Below are positions 15,268 through 23,087 of a stretch of DNA of 64,000 nucleotides, piece by piece (the first letter of the stretch is position 1; every line of letters begins with the position of its first letter). The DNA is from Acidobacteriota bacterium (GTDB lineage: Bacteria; Acidobacteriota; Thermoanaerobaculia; Multivoradales; JAGPDF01), in NCBI GenBank assembly GCA_014584695.1, contig JACTMI010000010.1, positions 1-64,000 of the forward strand, in the 5' to 3' direction. The position numbers and the translations under genes are program-made. The notes beneath the pieces were generated by a model that was given only the letters and a program-made list of their open reading frames with translations, searched no databases and was not told where the DNA came from.

Positions 15268-15794
15268 CGCTTCTCGCGCGCATCGTCGACCGGTTGGCGG
15301 AGCGCGGAATCCTCTGCGCGTTGATCGGCGCCGAGGCGCTCGCGCTCCGCGGGGTGAGTCGGGCGACCGCCGATCGCGATGTCCTGGCCACGGATCCCGC
15401 CGCTCTCGACCCCGCGCTCTGGAGAGCTCTGGTCGACACTGGAATCCGGGTCGAGGTCCGACGCGGCGATCGCGACGACCCGCTCGCGGGAGTCGTCCGG
15501 TTCGACGCCGACGAGGATCGTCCCGTCGATCTGATCGTCGGCCGGCACGACTGGCAGACTCGCATCCTGCGGCGTTCGGAGCACCTCGATCTCGGCGAGC
15601 TCTCGATCGCGGTTGCCAGCGCCGCGGATCTCGTGCTCCTCAAGCTCTACGCCGCCGGACCCCAGGACGCCTGGGACATCGCGCAGCTACTCGACGCGGA
15701 CGATCGCGAGGCGCTGATCCGCGAGGTGGAGGCGCGGCTCGCCGAGCTGCCGGACGATTGTCGCCACCTCTGGGAGAAGCTCCTGCACGGCTGA
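15264..15794 (+). CDS. Nucleotidyltransferase-fold protein, probable TA effector
   Basis: 176 aa. Core motifs: LAERGILCALIGAEALALRG, then RATADRDVLATD (the D-x-D-like metal site after the G[GA]-containing strand), and VRFDADEDRPVDLIVG carrying a third acidic residue. Near the C-terminus, VASAADLVLLKLYAAGPQDA and DIAQLL match the conserved 'L..LK..A....D..D...L' pattern of AbiEii/DUF6036-type nucleotidyltransferases. Coupled to the small upstream gene through an ATGA overlap. It could be a toxin acting on nucleic acids or a small-molecule nucleotidyltransferase; context in a TA-rich island favours the former. Confidence 0.7.
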   Translation: MTLLARIVDRLAERGILCALIGAEALALRGVSRATADRDVLATDPAALDPALWRALVDTGIRVEVRRGDRDDPLAGVVRFDADEDRPVDLIVGRHDWQTRILRRSEHLDLGELSIAVASAADLVLLKLYAAGPQDAWDIAQLLDADDREALIREVEARLAELPDDCRHLWEKLLHG

Positions 15795-16179
15795 AGGTAC
15801 GCGCACCACCGCTCGCCCCGACTCTTCGGCGCCTCTTCGGCAGAGCGCCAGCCACCTGACAAGTTCATGCCCCTCAATCGCTTGCGAATCGGCTGGCACC
15901 TTCTCGCACCTTTTCCACCTTTTCGGGTCCGACCTGCGGGCCAGACCGGCGCTCGGCAGTCAACAGCCTTCCGTGAGGGGATCGACGGGGTAAGAATTGA
16001 AGGCGGGGGATGCGGCAGGGATACCGAAAACGGTTCTCCGCCGGTTGCTCAGTCGCCCGTGCCACATCGCGCCGGTGCTCCGCCGGGGTGACCCGGCCGA
16101 TCGGGTGGCGATGGATCCTGCTGCCGCGTTCATCGCGGTACGCGCGGCCAGGAAGGTACGAGTGCCGTCCAGCGGATAA
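15795..16179. other. Intergenic region with dispersed repeat
   Basis: The first ~30 bp match the downstream flank preserved in the collapsed module at 9675-9704. A copy of the dispersed 19-bp repeat lies at 15882-15900. No gene is supported; frames on either strand lack family resemblance. Confidence 0.5.
15882..15900. repeat. Dispersed short repeat (TTGCGAATCGGCTGGCACC)
   Basis: Shares the core GCGAATCGGCTGGCACC with a copy at 35031 and at 38031. It is followed by runs of CACCTT. Confidence 0.6.
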
Positions 16180-16866
16180 ATGCCAATGCCCGCCGACAGA
16201 GCTCCTTCGTCGTCCCTGGCCCTGCCCCGGCGCGTGACGTTGGCACTGCAGGCAGTCATCGGTCTGGGGTTGCTGCTGGAACTGTATGAGCGACAATGGC
16301 TGAACGCGGCCATCGTCGCTGCAATCCTGCTCCTGACGGCGCTGCCCGCGTTCGTGGCCCGCGGAACGAAGGTCACCATTCCGCCTCAATTCGAGCTGTT
16401 GGCGATCGCCTTCATCTTTGCGTCGCTGTATCTCGGCGAGCGGCGCGATTTCTATGCGCGGTTCTGGTGGTGGGACCTGGCCCTGCACTCGACCTCGGGT
16501 GCGCTCCTGGGCATCCTCGGCTTCCTGCTGGTCTACATCCTGAATCAGAACCCTCACATCGATCTGCACATGCAGCCGGGTTTCGTCGCCTTCTTCGCCT
16601 TCTGTTTTTCGCTGGCGGTGGGCGCCTCGTGGGAGATCTTCGAGTTCGCGATGGACCAGATTTTCGGAACCAACATGCAGAAGCCGATGTTCGGCGACCC
16701 ATCGGGCCTGACTGACACGATGTGGGACTTGATCGTGGATGCCTTGGGCTCGCTGGCGGTAGTGATCTACGGCTTCTCCTACATGCGTCGCGGGACGCCG
16801 TCGTGGATCGAACGCTCGATCGCGCGCTTCATCGAAGCCAATCCGCGGTTGTTCTCCCGGCGATAG
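16180..16866 (+). CDS. DUF2238/YjdF-like integral membrane protein
   Basis: 228 aa with about six membrane helices. Segments include RVTLALQAVIGLGLLLELYE, the NAAIVAAILLLTALPAF helix, FELLAIAFIFASLYLGERRD, WWWDLALHSTSGALLGILGF, VAFFAFCFSLAVGASWEIFE and DTMWDLIVDALGSLAVVIYG. The conserved D..LH, WE..E and D...D.LG residues are those of the YjdF/DUF2238 family, whose function is not established. The gene stands alone and converges with the P-type ATPase gene. Confidence 0.8.
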   Translation: MPMPADRAPSSSLALPRRVTLALQAVIGLGLLLELYERQWLNAAIVAAILLLTALPAFVARGTKVTIPPQFELLAIAFIFASLYLGERRDFYARFWWWDLALHSTSGALLGILGFLLVYILNQNPHIDLHMQPGFVAFFAFCFSLAVGASWEIFEFAMDQIFGTNMQKPMFGDPSGLTDTMWDLIVDALGSLAVVIYGFSYMRRGTPSWIERSIARFIEANPRLFSRR

Positions 16867-16879
16867 GCTCCGCTTCGTC

Positions 16880-16894
16880 GCGCCCGACGGGCGC
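16880..16894. terminator. Possible bidirectional terminator hairpin
   Basis: GCGCCCGACGGGCGC folds into a short GC-only stem between two convergent genes (stops at 16866 and 16921). There is no T-run on either side, so it is only a candidate. Confidence 0.3.
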
Positions 16895-16920
16895 CCCCGA
16901 TCGCGTAGCCCAGCCGGCGC

Positions 16921-19644
16921 TCACGCGAGCGAGCGGGCGCGGCGGCGGTTCCACCATTTGTCGAGCTCGCCACCGACGATCACCGACAGCCCGATCGCGA
17001 AGACGAACGACCACTCGGCGGCTCCGAGCGGCTGGGTGCGGAAGATCCGCTGCAGGGCGGGCAGATGGAGCACCGCCATGTGCGCCGCCGCGGCGACGAG
17101 CAGGCTCGCGAAGAGCAGGCGGTTCGAGAACGGCGGCACGCGGAAGATCGAGCGGTCGAGCGAGCGGCAGTTGAAGACGTGGAAGAACTGGAAGAGCACC
17201 ATCTGCGTCATCGCCACGGTACGCGCGAGGTCGAGATCGCCGCCACGCTCGAGCACCCACCAGAAGCTCGCCAGCGTCCCCGCGGCGAGCAGGACGCCGA
17301 CCGCCGCCAGGCGCTCGAGCAGCGCCCGGCCGAGCAGATCCTCGCCCGCCCGCCGCGGCGGCCGGTCGAGCAGGCCGGGCTCTCCCGGCTCGAAGGCGAG
17401 CGCCACGTCCTGCACGCCGTTGGTCACCAGATTCACCCACAGAATCTGCGCGGCGACGAAGGGGAGCGGCCAGCCGACCGCGAGCGCCGCGAGGATGGCG
17501 AGCACCTCGCCGACCGCCGTCGAGAGCAGGAAGAACGTGACCTTGCGCACGTTCGAGAAGACGACGCGGCCCTCTTCGACGGCGGCGACGATGGTCGCGA
17601 AGTTGTCGTCGGCGAGCACGATGTCGGCCGCCTCGCGGGCGACGTCGGTGCCGCTCGCGCCCATCGCGACGCCGAGATGCGCGGCGCGCAGCGCCGGCGC
17701 GTCGTTGACGCCGTCGCCGGTCACCGCCACGGTTTCACCGCGCGCCTTCAGCCGCTCGACGATGCGCAGCTTGTGCTCGGGAGCGACGCGCGCGAACACC
17801 CGCCCGCGCTCGAGCCGGCGGTCGAGCTCGGCGTCGTCGAGGGCGCCGAGCTCGCTGCCGACGAGCACCGGCTCGCCCTCCTCCTGCAGGCCGAGGCGGG
17901 CGCCGATCGCGCGCGCCGTGCGCTCGTGGTCGCCGGTCAGCATCAGGGTGCGGATGCCGGCGCGACGCGTCGCCGCCACCGCCGCGACCGCCTCCGGCCG
18001 TACGGGGTCCTCCATCCCCTGCAAGCCGACGAGGACGAGGCCGTCGCCGAGGCGCCGCTCGTCGATGCGCTCGGCGTCGGTGTCGCGGCAGGCCATCGCG
18101 AGCACGCGCAGGCCGGCGCGCGCCATCGCGTCGGCCGCCGCGCGCACGGCGGTCGGATCGAGCGGCGCCTCGCCCCCGTCGGCCGCGAGCTGGCGCGAGC
18201 AGAGCGCGAGCAGGCGCTCCGGCGCTCCCTTGACGTGGAGCCGGATCGTGCCGCCCGGGCCCTCGTCGAGGCTCGCCATGGCCATCCGCTCGGGCTCGAA
18301 CGGCAGCAGATCGCGCTGCCGCCATTCGGCGCGCAACCGCGCCGGGTCGACGCCGCCCTTCGCCGCCGCGACGTGGAGCGCGACCTCCGTGGGATCCCCG
18401 ACGGGAGCGTCGTCGTCGTGCCGGGGCGGTGGGGCCTCGTTGGCGAGGCTCGCGGCGGCGAGCAGGCGTGCGAGCGCGGGAGCGTCGGCCGCCGCCACGG
18501 CGCGACCGTCGCGCCGGATCTCGCCCTCGGCGCGGTAGCCGGTGCCGGTCACCTCGTAGGCGGTGCCTCCCGCCCAGAGCGCGACCACGGTCATCTCGTT
18601 GCGCGTCAAGGTGCCCGTCTTGTCGGAGCCGATCACGGTCGTGCTGCCGAGCGTCTCGACGGCGGGAAGTGAACGGACGATCGCTCGCCGCTGGGCCATT
18701 CGCCGCACGCCGATGGCGAGCGTCACGGTGAGCACGACCGGCAGACCCTCGGGAATGGCCGAGACGGCGATCGCGACGGCGGCGAGGAAGAGTTCGGCGG
18801 CGGGCAGGCCGCGTGCGAGCCCGATCGCGACGACGAGCAGGGCCAGGCCGACGACGACGAGGCCGACGCGACGGCCGAAGCGAGCGATGCGGGCCTGCAG
18901 CGGCGTCGTCGTCGCCGCCTGCGCCCGCACTGCTGTCGTGATCCGGCCGATCTCGGTCGCGCGGCCGGTGCGCACGACGAGGCCGCGCCCCCGCCCGCGG
19001 GTAACCACCGTGCCGGCGAAGGCGAGGTTCGTCTGGTCACCGGCAACGAGCCCCTCGTCGGCGAGCGGAGCCGTCGACTTGCGGGCGGGCAGCGACTCGC
19101 CGGTGAGCGCCGACTCGTCGATCTCGAGCCCGATTGCGGCGAGCAGCCGCAGATCGGCGGGGACGCGAGCTCCCGAGGCGAGCAGCACGACGTCGCCCGG
19201 CACCAGCTCGCGGCTCGCGACGCTGCGCGGCGCGCCGTCGCGCAGCGCCTCGGCCCGCGGCGCGGCGAGATTGGCGAGTGCCGCCATTTCGCGCTGCGCG
19301 CGCGACTCCTGGAGGTAGCCGATCAGCGCGTTGATCAGGAGCACCGCCAGGATGACACCGGTGTCGGTGTAGTCGCGCAGGGCGAAGGTCACCGCCGCGG
19401 CGACGAGCAAGATGTAGATCAGCGGATCGCGAAACTGGTGGAGCAAGAGCTCCCAGCGGGACTGCAGCCGCTCCCGCTCGATCTCGTTGGGTCCGACCTC
19501 CCGCAGGCGCCGGGCCGCCTCGGCATTCGTCAGCCCGTCGGATCCGCTCGCGAGCCGGGCGAGCGCCGCTTCGAAAGTGAGCCGGTGCCAAACGGGCTCT
19601 TCGGCGGCGGCAGGGAGGGCGGTGCTCGGCCGGTCGACGGGCAT
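16921..19644 (-). CDS. P2A-type cation-transporting P-type ATPase
   Basis: 907 aa with complete P-type architecture: an N-terminal cation-ATPase domain (LTNAEAARRLREVGPNEIER), membrane helices M1-M2, an actuator domain with DESALTGESLPARKS, and M4 with AVSAIPEGLPVVLTVTLAIG. The PEGLP form is typical of Ca2+-type P2A pumps. The phosphorylation site is SDKTGTLTRNEMTV (~340), the nucleotide-binding domain carries LHVKGAPERLL, the hinge reads VTGDGVNDAPALRAAHLGVA, and C-terminal helices follow. It should pump a cation (Ca2+, possibly Mn2+ or Na+) at ATP cost. It starts 3 nt after the last antiporter-like gene and so is probably the distal gene of that operon, linking it to cation homeostasis. Confidence 0.92.
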   Translation of the reverse strand: MPVDRPSTALPAAAEEPVWHRLTFEAALARLASGSDGLTNAEAARRLREVGPNEIERERLQSRWELLLHQFRDPLIYILLVAAAVTFALRDYTDTGVILAVLLINALIGYLQESRAQREMAALANLAAPRAEALRDGAPRSVASRELVPGDVVLLASGARVPADLRLLAAIGLEIDESALTGESLPARKSTAPLADEGLVAGDQTNLAFAGTVVTRGRGRGLVVRTGRATEIGRITTAVRAQAATTTPLQARIARFGRRVGLVVVGLALLVVAIGLARGLPAAELFLAAVAIAVSAIPEGLPVVLTVTLAIGVRRMAQRRAIVRSLPAVETLGSTTVIGSDKTGTLTRNEMTVVALWAGGTAYEVTGTGYRAEGEIRRDGRAVAAADAPALARLLAAASLANEAPPPRHDDDAPVGDPTEVALHVAAAKGGVDPARLRAEWRQRDLLPFEPERMAMASLDEGPGGTIRLHVKGAPERLLALCSRQLAADGGEAPLDPTAVRAAADAMARAGLRVLAMACRDTDAERIDERRLGDGLVLVGLQGMEDPVRPEAVAAVAATRRAGIRTLMLTGDHERTARAIGARLGLQEEGEPVLVGSELGALDDAELDRRLERGRVFARVAPEHKLRIVERLKARGETVAVTGDGVNDAPALRAAHLGVAMGASGTDVAREAADIVLADDNFATIVAAVEEGRVVFSNVRKVTFFLLSTAVGEVLAILAALAVGWPLPFVAAQILWVNLVTNGVQDVALAFEPGEPGLLDRPPRRAGEDLLGRALLERLAAVGVLLAAGTLASFWWVLERGGDLDLARTVAMTQMVLFQFFHVFNCRSLDRSIFRVPPFSNRLLFASLLVAAAAHMAVLHLPALQRIFRTQPLGAAEWSFVFAIGLSVIVGGELDKWWNRRRARSLA

Positions 19645-19647
19645 GGG

Positions 19648-21363
19648 TCAGGCCAGCAGGCTGAGGAGGGCGAGCGCGAGCACCGCGAGCAGCGTCCAGG
19701 CGAGCGGCGCGCCCACCGGCTCGCGCGCGCGGTCGGGGTCGAAATCGCGCGCCGGCAGGCGGCGCCGGCGGAGGGTCGCGAGCGGATCGGTCGCCGCGCG
19801 CGCCAGGACGGCGGCCGCGCGCTCGACCGCCGCTTCGCACGCGACGAAGATCCGCTCCGTGCCGCCGACCACGATCCGGCCGAGCGCCGCCGCCGGGCGG
19901 CGATAGAACCAGTCGGTGTCGAGCGCCACCGTCGGCTGCCCCGCGAGCTGCCGGCGGCAGAGCCAGAAAGCGACGAAGGTGAAGGTGAGCAGCTGCACGG
20001 TTTCGACCAGGTGCGCCGCCGTGTAGGGCGCGAAGGTCATGGCGTAGGGCAGCTCGCGGTAGAGCAGCCCGGGCGCGACGCCGAAGAGGATGCACAACGC
20101 CCCGGTGAGGGCCATCGCGGCGAGCATGTTGGGCGGCGTGCGCCGGGGCTCGATGCCGCGGTCATCCCCCCCCCAGGTCCAGTAGGGCAGCTTGAGCCCG
20201 GTATGGAGGAGGGTGCCGACCGAGGCGAGAACCAGCAAGAGCTTCGCGGCGTAGAGGTGCGCCTCGCCGGCGGCGGCCACCACCGCCGCCTTGCTGACGA
20301 AGCCGTTGAAGAGCGGAAAGCCGGAGATCGAGAAGGCGCCGATCATGTAGAGCCAGTAGACGCCACGCTGGCGCCGGCCGAACCCGCCAAGCTCGGTGAG
20401 CTTGCTCCGCCCGGTGGTGTGCAGCACCGCGCCGGCGCCCATGAAGAGCAGCGCCTTGTAGAGAATGTGGCTGAAGGCGTGCGCCGCGGCGCCGTTGATC
20501 GCCAGCTCGCTGCCGATCCCCACGCCGGCGACCATGTAGCCGACCTGACTGACGATGTGGTAGGCGAGGATCTCGCGGATGTCGTTGGCGAGCACCGCGT
20601 AGACGACGCCGTAGAGCGCCATCGCGACGCCCAGCGCGACCAGCAGCGACCAGCCGGGGAAGACGGCCGCGAGCACGTAGACCGCGCTCTTGGTGGTCAG
20701 CGCCGAGAGGAAGACCGCGCCGGTGACCGTCGCGCGCGGATAGGCGTCGGCGAGCCAGGCGTGGAGCGGCGGGATCGCGGCGTTGAGCGCCACGCCCGCG
20801 AGGATCAGCCACGCCGCGGCCGACTCGCCGGGCGCGAACGGTGCGATCGCGAGCGCGCCGCTGCGCGCGACCTGGAGCGCGATGCCGGCGAGCAGCACGC
20901 TCCCCCCCGCGAGGTGGACGAGCAGGTAGCGCCCGCCGGCGCGCTCCGCCTCCGGCGTCCGGCGCGCCCAGACGAGCACCGTCGAGGCCACCGCCATCAG
21001 CTCCCAGGCGACGAAGAGCGTCAGCCAGTCGCCGGCGAAAGTGACGCCGAGCGCGCCGGCGCCGTAGAGGAGCGCCGCCACCTGCTGGCCGAGCGAGCGC
21101 TCGTGGAAGGCGTAGAGCCCGGCCAGGAATCCGACCAGCGCGAAGATCAGGCCGAACAACCGCGCGAGCGGCGTCGCGCGCAGCGGCTCGAGCTCGTAGC
21201 CGGCGAAGGGGAGCGCCAGCCGCGCGTCGCCCGCGAGCGCGAGCACGGCCCCGAGCGCGACCAGCGGAAAGAGCAGGAAGAACGCCGGCCGCCAGCGCGC
21301 GGGCGCGAGCGGCAGCAGGAGCGCGCCCGCCAGCAGTGGTGCCGCCGGATGGAGCTCAGTCAC
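19648..21363 (-). CDS. NuoL/M-like (Mrp D-type) antiporter subunit, third copy
   Basis: 571 aa with about 14-16 membrane helices and the Proton_antipo_M core. Visible signatures: FAGDWLTLFVAWELMAVAST (the TM Glu), LNAAIPPLHAWLADAYPRAT, LSALTTKSAVYVLAAVFPGW (the TM Lys), DIREILAYHIVSQVGYMVAG, HAFSHILYKALLFMGAG, and FNGFVSKAAVV. The C-terminal extension after residue ~470 includes DTDWFYRRPAAALGRIVV and is longer than in MrpD. It is one of three D-like subunits in this operon and overlaps the 69-aa gene upstream by 8 nt. The role is proton/sodium translocation as part of a membrane complex. Confidence 0.88.
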   Translation of the reverse strand: MTELHPAAPLLAGALLLPLAPARWRPAFFLLFPLVALGAVLALAGDARLALPFAGYELEPLRATPLARLFGLIFALVGFLAGLYAFHERSLGQQVAALLYGAGALGVTFAGDWLTLFVAWELMAVASTVLVWARRTPEAERAGGRYLLVHLAGGSVLLAGIALQVARSGALAIAPFAPGESAAAWLILAGVALNAAIPPLHAWLADAYPRATVTGAVFLSALTTKSAVYVLAAVFPGWSLLVALGVAMALYGVVYAVLANDIREILAYHIVSQVGYMVAGVGIGSELAINGAAAHAFSHILYKALLFMGAGAVLHTTGRSKLTELGGFGRRQRGVYWLYMIGAFSISGFPLFNGFVSKAAVVAAAGEAHLYAAKLLLVLASVGTLLHTGLKLPYWTWGGDDRGIEPRRTPPNMLAAMALTGALCILFGVAPGLLYRELPYAMTFAPYTAAHLVETVQLLTFTFVAFWLCRRQLAGQPTVALDTDWFYRRPAAALGRIVVGGTERIFVACEAAVERAAAVLARAATDPLATLRRRRLPARDFDPDRAREPVGAPLAWTLLAVLALALLSLLA

Positions 21364-21565
21364 GCTCGTAGTACCTCTCGTCGCGCTCGAGGAGGCGCTT
21401 GCCCAGCCACTTCGAGACGAACACGATCGCCAGGCAGCCGAGGAAGCCGTAGGCGGCGTAGAAGCCGGGAATCCGCTCCCAGGCGTAGGCGAGCTCGGCG
21501 CGCGCCTGCAGGGCGAGCGAGGCGGCGAACAGCGCCGCGAGCGCCACCCAGCGACCGCGCGTCAC
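21356..21565 (-). CDS. 69-aa two-helix membrane protein within the antiporter operon
   Basis: Starts at a GTG that overlaps the stop of the upstream NuoM-like gene (GTGA) and ends 8 nt inside the next one, so the frame is fixed by its neighbours. Two hydrophobic segments (WVALAALFAASLALQA; AAYGFLGCLAIVFVSKWL) are joined by a short loop with YAWERIPGFY, and the tail is charged (GKRLLERDERYYERD). No family recognised. Position and coupling argue for a small structural subunit of the complex. Confidence 0.7.
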   Translation of the reverse strand: MTRGRWVALAALFAASLALQARAELAYAWERIPGFYAAYGFLGCLAIVFVSKWLGKRLLERDERYYERD

Positions 21566-23079
21566 GACGCCCCCCCGCCGCCGAGCGCGCTCACCGCCAC
21601 CGCGCGCGCGAGCTCGAAGAGCCCGAGCGCCGCGTCCGGGAACGCGCCCAGCGCGAGCGACGCCAGGGCCGTGGTGACGAGCGGCACGACCAGCAGCGGC
21701 GACGCCTCCCCCTTCCGCTTCGCTTCGTCGCTCTGCGCCGCGGCCGGACGGAAGAAGGCGCGGTGAACGATGGGAAAGAAGTAGGCCGCGTTGAGCAGCC
21801 CGCTCGTGAGCAGGACGGCGAGCGCCCACGGCGCTCCCGCCTCGAGCGATCCCAGGCAGAGAAGCCACTTCGACAGGAAGCCGTTGACCGGCGGCACGCC
21901 GGCCAGGCCCGCCGCGCCCACCGCGAAGGCGCCCATCGTCCAAGGCATCTCGCGGCCCACGCCGTCCAGCTGCGAGATGCGGTCTTTTTTCAGGTGCACG
22001 TAGATCGCCCCGGCGCAGAAGAAGAGCGTGATCTTCATCGTCGCGTGCGTCGCCAGGTGGAAGACCCCGCCGGCGAAGCCGGCGGGTGAGAGCAGCGCCA
22101 CGCCGAGGACGATGTAGGAGAGGTGGCCGATTGTCGAGTAGGCGAGCCGGGCCTTGAGGTTGTCCTGCTTCAGCGCGAGCAGCGAAGCGAGCAGGATGGT
22201 GGCGCCGGCGACGCCGGCGAGCAGGAGGTCGAGCCCCAGCTCGCGCATCCACCCGGGGCCGAACACGAATCCCACCACGCGCACGACGCCGAAGACGCCC
22301 GATTTGACGACCGCCACCGCGTGCAGCAACGCCGAGACCGGCGTCGGCGCCACCATCGCCGCCGGCAACCAGCTCTGGAGCGGCACGATCGCCGCCTTGA
22401 CGCCGACGCCGCCGAGGAAGAGCAGGAAGAGCGCCCGGCCCGCGCCCGGCGCGAGCGCCACGTCCTCGAGCAGGCCGCCGGCGACGAAATCGAGCCGGCC
22501 CGCGAGCGTGTGCGTCCAGGCCACGGCGGCGATCAGCGCCACCCCGGCCGAGAGCGCGAAGGCGAGGTACTTGCGGCCGGCGGCGATCGCCTCGCGGCTC
22601 TCCTTGTGGACGACCAGCGGGTAGGTGGCGATCGTCAGCACCTCGTAGAAGACGAGGAAGGTGAGCAGGTTGGCCGCGAAGGCGATGCCGACGGTCGCCG
22701 AGAGACAGACGGCGAAGCTCGCGAAGTAGCGCGTCTGGCGCTTCTCGCCGGCGCCGCGCACGTAACCGATCGAGTAGAAGGAGGTCAGCACCCAGAGCGC
22801 GGAGGCGACGAGCGCGAAGAAGACGCCGAGCGGATCGGCGCGCAACCCGAGGGCGACGCCGGGGGAGAGCTCGAGCAGGCGCGTCTCGGCGACGCGTCCG
22901 GCGAGCGCGCCCGGCAGCAGCGCGACCACCAGCGCGAGCTTGGCGAAGGCGGCGGCGAGCGTCCAGAACTCGCGCAGGTTGGGGCGCCGCGCGGAGAGCA
23001 GGATGAGCGGCACCGCGGCGAGCGAGACCAGCACCGCGGCGAGCGGCACCAGCGAAGAAACGAGCACCGGCGCGGGCAT
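21562..23079 (-). CDS. NuoL/M-like (Mrp D-type) antiporter subunit, second copy
   Basis: 505 aa from MPAPVLVSSLVPLAAVLVSL. Proton_antipo_M signatures: FAANLLTFLVFYEVLTIATY (TM Glu), GGVGVKAAIVPLQSWLPAAM with APTPVSALLHAVAVVKSGVF (TM Lys), DNLKARLAYSTIGHLSYIVL, FHLATHATMKITLFFCAG and PPVNGFLSKWLLCLG. About 14 helices. It is translationally coupled to the 69-aa gene downstream and lies 8 nt after the canonical MnhD. The longer upstream frame overlaps mnhD out of phase and is rejected. The role is a cation/proton channel subunit, by homology. Confidence 0.88.
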   Translation of the reverse strand: MPAPVLVSSLVPLAAVLVSLAAVPLILLSARRPNLREFWTLAAAFAKLALVVALLPGALAGRVAETRLLELSPGVALGLRADPLGVFFALVASALWVLTSFYSIGYVRGAGEKRQTRYFASFAVCLSATVGIAFAANLLTFLVFYEVLTIATYPLVVHKESREAIAAGRKYLAFALSAGVALIAAVAWTHTLAGRLDFVAGGLLEDVALAPGAGRALFLLFLGGVGVKAAIVPLQSWLPAAMVAPTPVSALLHAVAVVKSGVFGVVRVVGFVFGPGWMRELGLDLLLAGVAGATILLASLLALKQDNLKARLAYSTIGHLSYIVLGVALLSPAGFAGGVFHLATHATMKITLFFCAGAIYVHLKKDRISQLDGVGREMPWTMGAFAVGAAGLAGVPPVNGFLSKWLLCLGSLEAGAPWALAVLLTSGLLNAAYFFPIVHRAFFRPAAAQSDEAKRKGEASPLLVVPLVTTALASLALGAFPDAALGLFELARAVAVSALGGGGAS

Positions 23080-23087
23080 CTCGCCTC

